Assembly: GCA_034687125.1 (NCBI GenBank)
Contig: JAQGBZ010000348.1
Coordinates: forward strand, 1-64,000
Direction: 5' to 3'
Source: Neelides folsomi
Lineage: Eukaryota; Arthropoda; Collembola; Neelipleona; Neelidae
Length of the DNA stretch: 64,000 bases
Position 1 is the stretch's first letter. Each line of letters opens with the position of its first letter. The notes beneath the pieces are model-generated. The model ran no database searches and was not told the DNA's origin. It worked only from the letters and a program-made list of their open reading frames with translations. The position numbers and the translations under genes are program-made. Below are positions 1 to 11,735 of the stretch, in pieces.

Positions 1-250
1 ATTGGCACAATTTCAAATACTTTTTCATTAATGAATTTAACAATTGCAAACTTGTAAGTTGAAGTCATTTAAATATAGTTTTTGTAATAATAATGTAAAA
101 TTTTAATTTAATGTTCGTTAATAACAAAATTAATGATGAAATTACGTGTGACACGACTAACTCTTACTTGGCGTCTTTTCCTGATTTATCCTGCTCGGTT
201 TTGTACATGCCATGCGCGCTTGTATGTAAATTGGTATTTGAATGGCTTTA

Positions 251-521
251 TAACTTGGGCCAATCCTGGTAATCAAACGGCTAATACATATTGGATATAT
301 AACGGCACCCTTACATTGGCCCAATACATTAATTACATCGGCATACAATATTGGTTGTGGATTGATAAAATGATATTGGCCCGTGAATGTTTGAGTGTCG
401 CTAACTTTCATATTGGCTGCCAATATGAATAAGACGCAGGCCCATTACATCTTAGCCAATATCAAAATTTGAGCCAATATCTAGCCAAGGTACAATGCTC
501 AGCCAGCAACGGCCCAAGTTA
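251..521. mobile_element. MITE-like inverted-repeat element
   Basis: A 271-bp block is bounded by perfect 11-bp terminal inverted repeats, TAACTTGGGCC on the left (251-261) and GGCCCAAGTTA on the right (511-521). The interior carries many short copies of ATTGGC and GCCAAT in both orientations. These include a 23-bp palindrome around 409-431 with 11-bp arms and a single central base. No coding capacity is evident. The 3-bp TAA/TTA ends would suit a Harbinger-type target duplication, but the family assignment is inference. Confidence 0.55.
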
Positions 522-537
522 ACAATGTTCTTTGGGT

Positions 538-653
538 AACAGCTTCTCCAAATTTAAAAAATAACAAAAAATTAATATATTTTGGGGAAAACTTCCATAG
601 TTAATTGGCAAGGTTTTGATTTATTTAAAATTTGTCAAATTGGAGAAGTTGTT
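538..653. repeat. Short imperfect inverted repeat, possible small MITE
   Basis: The motif AACAGCTTCTCCA at 538-550 is mirrored by TGGAGAAGTTGTT at 641-653, with AT-rich sequence between. The arms match with one mismatch over about 13 bp and weaker matching further inward. It lies directly beside the 251-521 element. Nothing coding was seen, and a transposon origin is only a guess. Confidence 0.3.
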
Positions 654-1221
654 ATTGCCCCCAACCCGTCATATATTGCAAAGTATGTTTATTTAAAGAG
701 ATGGCGATGGATAATTTTAACTTAATAGTTAGGTATATTATTTTATTGTTTACTACCTATATGGTAGTGTCTGTACTATACTGAAACCAAGGATCCTCTC
801 TTCTTTATTGGAAAGTCATGAAATCACCATGCATATAGCAATATTTCTTTTTTTATCCGCACTTTAAATATATTAGTTAGTGCATACCATATAATTAAAA
901 AATAAATATTAGGTATCTCATGGTAGGAAAGTTCGTAGTTTCTTGGACATTTTCCTTTTTTTATTATCAGCTCTTTAAAATATATGCTGTATTCGAGCAT
1001 CATCATTTTCCTTGTTACATGTTAGGCAAAAGAAAAAAATATTTTTTCCTTTTGAAATAGATTTTATTAATTGTGATTGTAATATTACTTATTATATTAG
1101 TAGGTTTTAATGCATACATAAATTCAGTATTGTATTTTTATTGTGCTAATAAAAATAATTTCGAAATAATATTAGAGCACTAAAAGTCCTTTATTTTCGC
1201 ATATAATTATTTAATATATGT
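654..1221. other. Non-coding AT-rich stretch upstream of the receptor kinase
   Basis: I see only AT-rich sequence here. No supported exon, RNA gene or clear core promoter was found, though the promoter of the receptor kinase presumably lies in it. Confidence 0.5.
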
Positions 1222-4200
1222 ATGATTTTTGAGATGATTAAAGAGAATTTTGTTTGTTTTTCTCTAATCTTATTTTTCCGACTGCTCTTAATAAGTGCGG
1301 ATATGAATTGTACAAATTTAAATTATGTTTTCATCAGTGAAATTAAAGAAAAAAGATTAATTGGCTTAAATTGCTCTTCAAATATTGGACCAGTTCGGTG
1401 GTTTCAAATTCCAGATCTGGTAAAATAATATATTAAATTTCTTAAATAATAATTTAAAATTTATATACCATATAAGCCATTTTAAAATTTAATTATTTAA
1501 AAATAAGATGACTCTTGAAAAAGGCTTTTTAGACATGTGAAATACGATTTAAATAATTATTTTTAATATATATGTATTTTTATATTACATTTATTGTTGT
1601 TTATCTAGGAATTTTCACCATATTATAAAATTCGATACGAATTAGCTATTGACATATCTGACCCATTCAACCATTCAAAATTTGGCTACTCGACTCAATT
1701 TTATTTTAATAAAATTTTAAACAATGAAATTGTAATATACTGTGAATTATTGTTGAAAAGTCAATGCGTGAAAAAGGTTACAGTTAAAGGGAAAAATCGA
1801 CCAAAGTTTGAACTAGAAAATATTTCTTCAAATGGTATGTAATTTGTTAAGATATTTTACTTTTTCGATATAATTTTAAATAGGCGAGTTAAATTCACAA
1901 AAAGTCGATTAATTTATTAATATTAATAAATAATTTTTTACAGATTTTCAAGATATTGACTTGAGAAAACAATCTAACAAATGCCCAATTTACTTTTACG
2001 TGCTTTCTACCGAACATGAAATCAAATTTTGTTGTAGTAAAAACAGAACAATTAGTAAAAGTAATATCAATGTTTTTCCGGATTGGGAAGATCAATCTGA
2101 CAGTTCAGAAGAACAATCTGACAGTTCAGAAGAACAATTTGACACTAAAAGATACAATAAAAAATGCCTGTTTGCCGATTGCAACGATGCTTATAAATAC
2201 TCCGTGGTAAAATTAGTAAGTATTGACAAAAATAATATTTAATTGTAAAATCCAAAATTAAAGTTAAATAAACTCCATAAATAATTCATTGTTTAAATAC
2301 ATAATTGATTATTAATAATATTTTTATTTATGCAATTTAGCCTTCCGAATGTATGATACATGAAACATATTCTAGCCAAATAGAACTTTCTTATAAGGGA
2401 TGTTCATTGTCTACAAGTTTCTACTTTGAGGAAAATTATGCACATTATAAATCCTGCACAGAAAAGGAAACCATTTATTTATCCCAATTTTACATAAATA
2501 AAAATTGGATTGGAAAAGCAATCAATTGTTCAGATAACATTTATTTTCAACATTATGATTATTAATTTAATAATTTCAAATAATATTAAAATTTTAAAAT
2601 ATTGATTTTTTATAAATAATATATTGTTACATATTTTATTTGTCAAATATTCACTAAAGAAATATTTTCATTTACTAGACAATGACGCTCAGCGTCAGAT
2701 GTCTGATTTGGACATTCAGATTTTCACTAAAACAATCGGAAATGAAAATTTAAATTTTACATGTGAATATAGTAAAATGCTAAGTGTTAAAAGAATCTAT
2801 GGCATTATCATTGAATATAAAAACGGCAAAAATAATGTTCACTATTATAAGAATGAAGAAAAAATGGAAGAAAGTAATTTAAATCTTAAATTATACCAAG
2901 CTTCTAAATATTATATTAATTTATATATTTCTTAATTAGAATGTGTTGAATAAGTATTAATTACAGGAAATTGAGCTTCAAATATTTTTAATTGAAAAAA
3001 TTCATAAAATGTTTATTATCTGACAGGTATACGAGTTGATTTCAGTAAAGAAAGAATTACTTATAAGCTATCAACTTACAATTCAATTCAAAATGTTACT
3101 TGTTTTGTATTTTCATGGAACACTAATAAACTCTTTACTGAAACATCTAGCTTGAGCATTAAATTAGAAGATCTTGGTTAATTTCATTTTTAAGATTTTT
3201 AACTAAATAGGAAATTTAAAATTTAATTTATCTTGTAATTGTTTAAAATTTCTCATTTTAAAGAAAATCCTTCAAAATCTGAATTTGAAAATGAGAATGC
3301 AAGTTGCGAAGACCAGGAATTTTCGGTTAACGGAAATCTGCAATATCCAAGTCCATATTTGAGCTTTGGACATAGATATGATGGGCCTTTATATAACATA
3401 GCTTCAATATCAAGCGACGCTGATTACACAAATGTTAAACTTGATCTCAATTGTGTGTCGTGTACTCCAAACTATTGGGAATATTTCAATGGTGATAAAA
3501 CTAAATTTAGTAAGGAGGATTTTTCAAAACTAATAATTTAAATTTTTTAAGAAATTATGATTTTATATTATATTATTATAAACATGTGCAGATGTACATT
3601 TACTAACATAGGTACTAATATGAGCAGTATATTATTACTTATTACATAACAATCATAACATACTTAATTTACCTACTTACTACCAATAATTTAAATTTAT
3701 TAAACCTATTAGTTTTGGATGTTCCTGTTTCAATAAGTTCAGTTGAGAATATTGATGAATTTAATAGTTCAAAGTTTGTATCGAAATTTTCTTTTACATT
3801 CAACGCGAATTATCCAAATAATTACATATCTGAATATTATTGCAACGCTAAAAATTACTCCAGAAGGATCAAATTTGCTCTCTCATATAGTAAATCAGAG
3901 GGAGAAACAGAATTAACATTTTCGAGTAAAATTTCTATTTATTAGTTAATATTTACAGGAATTTCCTTTGTAAATATGAATATGAATTTGTTAATTTCCT
4001 TAGCTGTTGCTAACTCAAGTGCTAACCTAGACACAATGATCAATTATCAGAATCCTGAAGGTGAAGTTTGCCAGACGCCATATGTAAATAAAGACTTTAT
4101 CATTGGGTTTTACTATTATGAGCATAGTTCAGTCGGGAATCACCCCTACGTTGAAGAGTGCCTTAATCTGAGAGAATGTATCATAATATTCGCACAAAAA

Positions 4201-7200
4201 AGAAGTTTGGTACGTACGATTTTTATCTCTCACAATCTGTAGCATATCTCGCCTATTTATTACATTAAATTTAATTGTTAACTTTAAAAAATGTTTTGAT
4301 TTAAAGTTGAAAGATTGCAAACATTTTGTTGACTTGAAACCTTTCCATAGAAATTATGGATTAGGTGTTAAGAGAAAAGAATACAAATCTATGGGTTATT
4401 TTGTCACAATTAAAGATGGAGGTGGCTTTCATTTTGTCATTTTTTCTCTTCCTCAACACAGAGCATTCTGTAATTATAAAATCTTATTAATAATTCTTAA
4501 ATATTTATATTATATTGTTAATAATTTTATTATTTATTTCGTACTAAAATAATTAATGATCTATTTTATGTATATTAAATTTTTATTAATTAGTTATTTG
4601 AAACATTCAATCTTATTAATTGGTAAATTTCATTGTATGCAATTTATTAATGTATTATTTTTAAGTTACCCACTGGAATCATATCAATCCAAATGCAATG
4701 ATTGATTTAATTATTCCGGATTTAAATGATTTGTATTTAAATTTGGATTTTTCAATTGAATGTCATTTATCAAAATTCTATTTTTACGATGAGCCTGCTT
4801 ACTTATATTTTGAATTTCATAACGGAACCATAACAAGTTAAAACATCGGATTTTAATATAAAAAATTATGAAATAAAAATAAATAAAATAACACTAATCA
4901 TCATTTAACTTAAATTAATTTTTAAGCAAATAATTTATAATTTATAATTATATTTCAAGAAACACCAATAACTGGTTCAGAAAAGCAATATGATAAACTT
5001 CACAATATATTTACCTTTAAAAAAATAATACGATTTGAAAACGAATACAATTTAAAAATGATCTCTTGTGGTGGAATTTCTTTGCTAAAACAAAAAGAAG
5101 AAAAATTATCTTTACAGGCTAGCATGAAACGTAATTATTTACACATAATTAAATTGATAAAATGATTCCAATAAATTATTGTTTCAACTACCTAGGAGTA
5201 GGGAGCTTAAATCGGGACGGCTCCTAACTCCCAGGACACCGGCGAAATACGCCTTAATTTTGTGAAGCGTTATAGTAGCTGCTAATCCTCCAGTGAGGCA
5301 AGGGAAGTAGACCCCTCCAAGCGGCTCTCCTATTTTTAAGGTCTAATTTAAGCTAATCCAAATATAAAATCAAATAATTCAAATAAAAAATGAATATAAT
5401 TTTATGAAAATATTATCGATATTTATTACAGTAAAATAATTGCATCATATTGTTAATAACGAACCAAAAGCCAAATCTAGAAAAGTAATTCTTATTAGGT
5501 AAAGGTAAACAAGAATGGTTAATAGAAATAAGAAGGAGTTGGAGGAAGCTCGGCGAGGTAGAAAAGGGCTTAAAGGAAAGGTAAAATTAGAGGATTAGCA
5601 GCGACCGTAACGCTTGACAAAATTAAGTTGTATTAAACTAACCTAACCGGGGTGTCCTAGGGGTTAGGAGCCGTCCCGAATTAAGCTCCATACTCCTATT
5701 TGAAATTTATTGTTTTAATATAATTATTTAAATAATTAAATTATCAAATATTTTAAATTTAATTTATCAAATGTGCAATGATATTCAAATTTATATTCAA
5801 ATGGTAAATTATCTTTTAATCGATGTCATAGGTCCCATTATTCCAAAATTTGAAAATAATTATTTAAATGTCCAATGGGATTTGGAAGAAAATGATGCAA
5901 TTCTTAGCTGCGGAAATATAACAGGTTCTCCAAAACCAACATTAACATGGTTATATAACAATCGGGTAAAACATTGTTTATTATACCCTACATGATAATC
6001 ATTATTAATGATAAAGATAATATAATGATTCATTAATTCATTAAAAACTATATTTGAATTTTAAGAGTTATGCTAAGGACCAAAATGAATTGAGATTTTC
6101 AAAAGTTCAACTATCAAATGAAGGAATATATAAATGTGTAGTGTCTAACTTATTTGGGAGTGATGAAAAAACATTTAACTTGAAAGTTCAAGGTAGGTCG
6201 ATTAAATAAAATATTTATTAATAGCTTGATTAATAATTATATGGTAATATAAATTACAATTAAAATATTTTTCGAGTATAAATTTTTTTCTCGTAAAAAT
6301 GTAATTATTTCAAAATTACAGACTCGAGTTTAGAAAAGCGGACAAAAATTATTGCCATTGGCGTTTCAATTGCGATTTTTATTCTTATTTTAATAATAAT
6401 ACTTCTCATTATTGTTTATAAAAGAAAAAAAATTGAATTGAAAAGGTTTTTAACCGAAGAGGAAATTAAAAATTTCACTGAAGGAGAAACTTCCTATATA
6501 AGTAATCCTTTGGTTGATGCAAAATTGAAATACAACAATTCATTCGAACTTACTCAAGATAAATTTATCATTGGTTTGTTTAACAAATTTAATCTTAATA
6601 CTTGTAACTTATAAATAATAAAAATGTAAGAATTAATAATTTAATTAGGATATATTTTGGCAAATATAATGTAATACTTATACCATTCATTTAAAGATCA
6701 TTTAAATTTAAACTTTTTTATTCTCGTTAAATTATTGTTGTTTCTTGGTCACGTAATTAATTTGAAAAAAAAAATGCTAATTCATATTAAAATTTGTTAA
6801 ATGCAATTTAAGGCAAAACAGAATTAGGTTCTGGTTTTTTTGGTGTTGTCATGAAAGGAAATATTGAAACAAGCTCCGGATTCATCGAAGTGGCCGTTAA
6901 AATGGTCAAGTCAGGAATCGAAATTAATCAACTCAAATCGTTGTTAGACGAATTGAAATTACTAGCATTTCTAGGAAAACACGAAAATATTGTTTCACTC
7001 GTTGCTGCATGTACTGAGAATATTCACCAAAGTAAATTTTGAATTGTATAATATTTTTATATTTAAATAAAAATTTTGTTTTATAGTTACTTAATTGAAA
7101 TATACTGATATACATGTAAATAGATAAAGTATTAATTGCCGTTGAGTTATGCGAAAATGGATCTCTATTACAATATTTGAGAAACGACGTTAATACTTTT

Positions 7201-9319
7201 AAAAATATTTATGTAAATGTTGGGGAGAAACAAAATATTGAAATGTAATTAATTATATATTTTATAAACCGACAAATAACAAACTTTAATAAAAGAATAA
7301 ATATTAATTTATTTAGGAAAAACATTCAAGGGGATAAAAATCTCGGAAAATTTATTAGATGGTCATACGAAATAGCTAATGGAATGAAGTATCTTTCTGA
7401 AAATAATGTAAAAATTTTTTTAAAATAAGATTCATTTTATTATTTGATTTGAATATGAAATATAACATATAATAAAGAAAGTTAAATATTTTATAAAGAT
7501 CATACATTGCGATTTATCTTGTCGGAATATTTTGTTAAACGGCAAATTTCAAGTTAAAATTTGTGATTTTGGACTCTCAAGAAAATTGAATAAACATAGT
7601 ATTTATGTCAAGAAGTCAAAGGTATAAATATGTTAAATAAATTGTAAATTGCAACAATATTAAGCAACTGTAATTATGTTTATTTCTATTTATTGCGGAA
7701 TTCCCGATCTTATATATATCTTTTAATTGCTCATAAACTTGGATTTGGAGATTCAAAGATTATCTAATATTTTCTAAATTCGACCCTGAGATCGTCCATA
7801 GGAGAATAAAATTTGAATAAAATTGAGTATAATAGCTTTAATGACATTTGAATGACCCATCTAGACAAAGCTAACCTGTCATTATTGACGATAATTAGGT
7901 ATTTTTTAAACGCCAACCAAAAAAATAATTTATTCTAAAGGAGAAAGCCCGAGAGCTCTTTTCTTTTCAATTCAAAACTAGCGCGTGCGCTCAGCTTGAG
8001 TTTTGAAATTGGAATTGGAAAAGTTGAGATTTGTAAACATTTCTCTCTTAGAAATGTGATGAAATTTCTCAACATTTCGCTTCAAATCACCTCTTTCCTC
8101 CCAACTTTAAACATTGGTTAATACACATTAACCATCAATATTTTTTATAATTCACGGGCTATTGTTCCAGTAGTTATTTCAAATTTAATGGTGTTGAATA
8201 CGAAGAGTTACGGTAAGAATTAATATATCAGTTGGTCCTCAAACTATTTTGGCCACTTTCCCTTAATGTTTAACCACTCAGCTAATGTTAAACTTAAACA
8301 TTAAACATCCACGGGGAAAAGAAGAACACAAACAGTGAATTTAATGGTATATTGCTAATAATTGTAGGTATAAAATAAAGCAGTTAAACCCTTATAATGT
8401 ATGGAAGTCATAGGGCAGACCAGCATTCCGCCTTAATATAATTTTTAAACTATTAAATAATTTTATGTAAAAGTATTATACATATAACCATAACCATATT
8501 ACTGTAGTGCCCACTACCATGGAAATGGATGTCAATCGAGTCTTTGGAGACACAAACTTTTTCAGAAAAGTCAGACGTTTGGTCCTATGGCATTACATTA
8601 TGGGAAATATTTTCAATGGGCAAAGATCCGTATCCTGGAAGCTCCTGGAGTCCAGAATTTGTATACGCTTTGAAACAAGGGATGAGAATGCACATGCCGG
8701 AATTTGCAACAAACAATATGTATTTTGAAAATTTATTAATTTCAGGTTTCAAACGACACTTCACAATTATTTAATTGTTTATTTTTTTTGACATGCCCCT
8801 TTTTACAAATTAAATTAGGTTAAGCCTAAAAGTCCTAATTGTTTTTATGGAAACCCAGATAGAAATAAATATAAAAATTTCACTTTATATGACTCAATCT
8901 AATATATGAAAAATATCACTATAATAGAAAGCATTGAAATTGAGAAGTGTCGTTTGAAGCCTTAAATTAATAATACTTGACTAGTATTAATAAATTGCGT
9001 TTGAATAAATTTTAACAAAGAAATATAACATGTATTTTTTATATTTTAGATATAATTTAATGCTAGATTGTTGGAAAGAGAGCCCTGAGGATCGGCCAAA
9101 GTTTTTTGAAATAGTAGTTCGAATTTTGAAAGACAATAATTATATTGTCATTGAGGTAAACAAATTGTGATTTAATATATTTAATACAAAACCTGCCTAT
9201 ACCATAAAATTTGTAATGTCGGTAATATTATCAGTATATCAGTAATTTAATATTTATGCAAAATAATAAATATATTTAATTATTATTTGCAGTCCCATGG
9301 TTCCTATGTTAGCGTCTAA
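1222..9319 (+). CDS. PDGF/VEGF-receptor-like receptor tyrosine kinase
   Basis: This is a transmembrane receptor tyrosine kinase, about 1284 aa, built from 22 phase-consistent exons: 1222-1419, 1609-1834, 1944-2215, 2341-2527, 2679-2873, 3027-3176, 3264-3509, 3713-3925, 3959-4209, 4307-4469, 4666-4836, 4960-5130, 5832-5965, 6066-6192, 6322-6573, 6813-7031, 7124-7244, 7317-7407, 7499-7621, 8508-8719, 9050-9155 and 9293-9319. The start may be 1222 or the in-frame ATG at 1234, which gives a better signal peptide. The ectodomain is fast-evolving and cysteine-poor; only the membrane-proximal Ig domain (exons 13-14) is obvious. A TM helix lies near residues 911-934. The kinase shows the glycine loop [12 protein letters not shown] lysine (about K1015), DFG and WMSIESL. 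The activation-loop YVKK and short insert point to the VEGFR/PVR class. The catalytic loop reads HCDLSCRN, so the HRD arginine is replaced by cysteine. Ectodomain exon edges are less certain than kinase edges. Confidence 0.85.
2093..2134 (+). repeat. Perfect 21-bp tandem duplication inside a receptor exon
   Basis: The unit starting CAATCTGACAG occurs twice back to back (2093-2113 and 2114-2134) with no mismatch. It keeps the reading frame and adds a second SDSSEEQ peptide to the extracellular part of the receptor kinase. Confidence 0.9.
5193..5698. mobile_element. MITE with long (~50-100 bp) terminal inverted repeats
   Basis: A roughly 506-bp element lies in the intron between exons 12 and 13 of the receptor kinase. 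The left end begins TAGGAGTAGGGAGCTTAA and the right end is its diverged reverse complement, about 50 bp of strong match. A further inner stretch (about 5251-5293 versus 5587-5628) is also mirrored. Both ends carry TA, which would suit a TA target-site duplication. It is non-coding, more GC-rich than the intron around it, and foldback in form. Confidence 0.75.
7960..8030. repeat. Imperfect hairpin in the largest kinase intron
   Basis: The arms around CTTTTCTTTTCAATTCAAAA and GAGTTTTGAAATTGG flank a loop that itself holds AGCGCGTGCGCT, a short perfect palindrome. The intron (7622-8507, 886 bp) is far longer than its neighbours. This is probably another degraded inverted-repeat element; no function is supported. 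Confidence 0.35.
8744..8962. mobile_element. MITE with 25-bp terminal inverted repeats
   Basis: The left end (8744-8768) starts AGGTTTCAAACGACACTTC. The right end (8938-8962) is its reverse complement with two mismatches over 25 bp. The element, about 219 bp, fills most of the intron between the last two main kinase exons. It is AT-rich and non-coding. A target-site duplication is not clear. Confidence 0.65.
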
Positions 9320-9980
9320 AAGCATGCAAATAATAACCTTAAACAATTGTAAGTAATTATAAGTAATTGTTTTGAAAGTTACTTGACAAATCACAATGTT
9401 ACTCTTTCACTTGGGCTGATGTGCTGTTTTAACTTTTAGAACGGTCTATTCCTAATACTAATAAACTATAATAATCTAATACTATGTAGAATTGACTATA
9501 CAATACTTCTAGACATAGTCTTAATTCTAATCATAATCAGTATATCTAATTTATACTTTATAATGATTGGCATTATTTGAATAATTAGCTATAACTTCAT
9601 AATTTAATCAAGAAAATAAAATATAGAAGTCTCAAAATTAAAATATTTATTGCATCAACATCCTATCTGTTATTATTAAATTTTTAATGAATTTGATTAT
9701 AACAAGCTTATGACCGTTATGGTATATTCAATTAAATTATGAATTTAGAATAAATAAACGTAAAACACGTACATATTAGTATAATATCGCGATATGGCTT
9801 AAATACTATAATAATTAAGCATCGGTGTCTTACAATTACGGTAGATCGAGAATTTAATGATTATAATAAATGTAATTTTAACAGCTTCTAACGTTCTAAC
9901 TATCTAAATATAGAAGTAATTAATGGATTAAGGAAAGATGAAATTAAACAAAAATATGATTTTACGAAGATTCCCTATCG
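9320..9980. other. Non-coding AT-rich stretch after the receptor kinase
   Basis: No supported gene was found. It presumably includes the 3' UTR and terminator of the receptor kinase. Confidence 0.5.
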
Positions 9981-9984
9981 TCGA

Positions 9985-10265
9985 CTTCGCTACACTTGGC
10001 AACAAAGGTCAGCAATATCAAAATTGTTCATCTATTGACCGAAGGTGGCGCTGATGTGAATGCAGTTGACCAGAATGGATTTTCCCCTTTGATCCTTGCT
10101 GTGAAGAATAACAACATCATGCTAAGTATTTAATTGAAAACAAGGCCGACTTGAAGGTCAAGACGTTTAACTACTTTTCGGTTTTACATTATGCTGCCCA
10201 TTATGGCGATGTTGAAATGATTCGATTATTGTTAACAAAAGACAACTCAACGGTCAATTTTGTTT
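9985..10265 (+). pseudogene. Ankyrin-repeat gene relic
   Basis: Translation gives recognisable ankyrin-repeat protein: a stretch containing GADVNAVDQNGFSPLILAV, then after a frameshift near 10120 a stretch with LIENKADLKVK and VLHYAAHYGDVEMIRLLL. The consensus elements (GADVN, G-x-SPL-x-x-A, HYAA, V-x-x-LL) are clear, but the frame breaks. No splice signal restores it and there is no start or stop context. It is best read as a decayed fragment of a larger ankyrin gene. The segment is GC-richer than its surroundings. Confidence 0.7.
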
Positions 10266-10940
10266 CAATTAAGCTCTGGTCGTCCCCTTAGAACGTTCCC
10301 AATCGAATTTACGGCAAATTGCTCATTGGTTTCTCTTTCTCTAAGTTCAAGAACTCACCATGTCGAGTTTCCTCTGTTTTGCCAGCTCTTTGCCTTGGAA
10401 TAATTTGAAAGAGATTTTTTTCAAAGACGTCAAATGGTTTTCATTTGATGTTTAGGTAATTTTTTAAAACCTTTTTACACTTCACTTCAAACCTTCGCGC
10501 CGAATCTCTTCTATCTCAAAATCCAACTTTGTTGTTCAAACCCTGTGAACATCCGAATGTATCCATTTACAATCTGGATGAGATTTAATCGGGAGAGAAA
10601 CATTTGAATTGAATGTGACTTACTTGATTTCTTTAGTTGAGAAGCTGGATGTTCTCAATTTCTCTCGTCATTTCATTGCAAACTGGTGTTTAGCGTTCAA
10701 AGCCTCCCTGCAAAACACGAAAAAGTGTAATAAATACAGATATGATACAAAGTTTGAAAAACTTTTCCAAAGCCGTTCAATTTCACCCCCACACATTGAA
10801 TCTCACACTGGTTCAATAAGATGTGTGGAAACCTCTTGGAAATGGTCCGCCAATTTGCCATCTTAGAAAAGGAAATAATAAGAACACTCGGGGTATATTG
10901 GTAAGAATGGAGAGTATAATAAATATATGTAACATATAGA
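10266..10940. other. Unassigned region between two relics
   Basis: It is slightly GC-richer than its flanks and has an 85-codon open frame at 10609-10866 that matches nothing I recognise and has no splice or start support. It may be further decayed gene or transposon sequence. Confidence 0.3.
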
Positions 10941-10943
10941 TCT

Positions 10944-11735
10944 TTATAGGATGTCTCAGAGTCATCCTCATTTCCTTAAAGTTTTTTCCCTCATGGTTAC
11001 AAATCATTTCAACCGCCATCCTTGTTCGACTCAATTATCTCAAAACGAGGCTGTGGACGTGTGGAGGAGGTTGGCAAACAGGTGGGTGAGGCGGTTTGAG
11101 AAATAAATATAGAAAATGAGTGAGAATTGGCTCTTTTTCTCCTCCCTTAATTATTAGTCATGAATAGACGAGTAGTATTTTTAATAGATTATAACATTAA
11201 GCTTGTTAATGATTAAAAACTATTAAGAAGGGCGTTATATGGTTAACACATAACTTTATTATAATCTGAAATGTTTAAACCCAAAATAAATGACAGCTGT
11301 CTATGAGAATGTCGTCCCTATTTGAACGAAAGGTTTGGGTTAAATTTGATAGGATGCGTAGAACCTATTATTACAATGGCATCCCCGTTCACCTGAATTG
11401 ATTCCACTCGACTTCTTACTCTAGGGTCATGTCAAAAACATGGTATACATATTACAAAAATCTTGCTACTATTGATCAATTGAAAGAACCAACCAAGGAA
11501 GCATTCGAAGAGATTCCAGTTGCTATGTGTAGAATAGCATGTGAGGCCGTAGATTGTCGGTTGCAGCGATGTATTGAACTGAATGGGGCACAATTGTCGA
11601 GTTAAAACTTATTTTTATTCTATGTACATGATATATAAGTATATTATTGATATATTATTTTATTGAAATTCGGTATGTGAATAAAAAAATTATTAAATAT
11701 TAAAAATATTCCTCGAGATCTGACTCACTCTGTAT
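10944..11735 (+). mobile_element. Decayed mariner/Tc1-like transposon with transposase remnant
   Basis: The left end reads ATAGGATGTCTCAGAGTCA and the right end is a diverged inverted copy (TACAGAGTGAGTCAGATCTC when reversed), close to mariner-type ends. Inside, 11281-11605 encodes the C-terminal part of a DDE transposase in broken frames: YLNERFG, then a stretch corresponding to PDLTPLDFFLWG with a stop at the tryptophan, then VKNMVYI and EEIPVAMCRIACEAV ending at TAA 11603-11605. Stops and frameshifts show it is dead. The N-terminal part of the transposase was not found. Confidence 0.7.

Noticed and set aside
5193-5698. Structured non-coding RNA gene
   Set aside because: The long mirrored ends with flanking TA fit a DNA-transposon derivative better; no known RNA family motif was seen.
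8507-8728. Alternative frame starting near 8507 in the kinase exon
   Set aside because: The other frame gives [11 protein letters not shown] and [14 protein letters not shown], the real kinase sequence.
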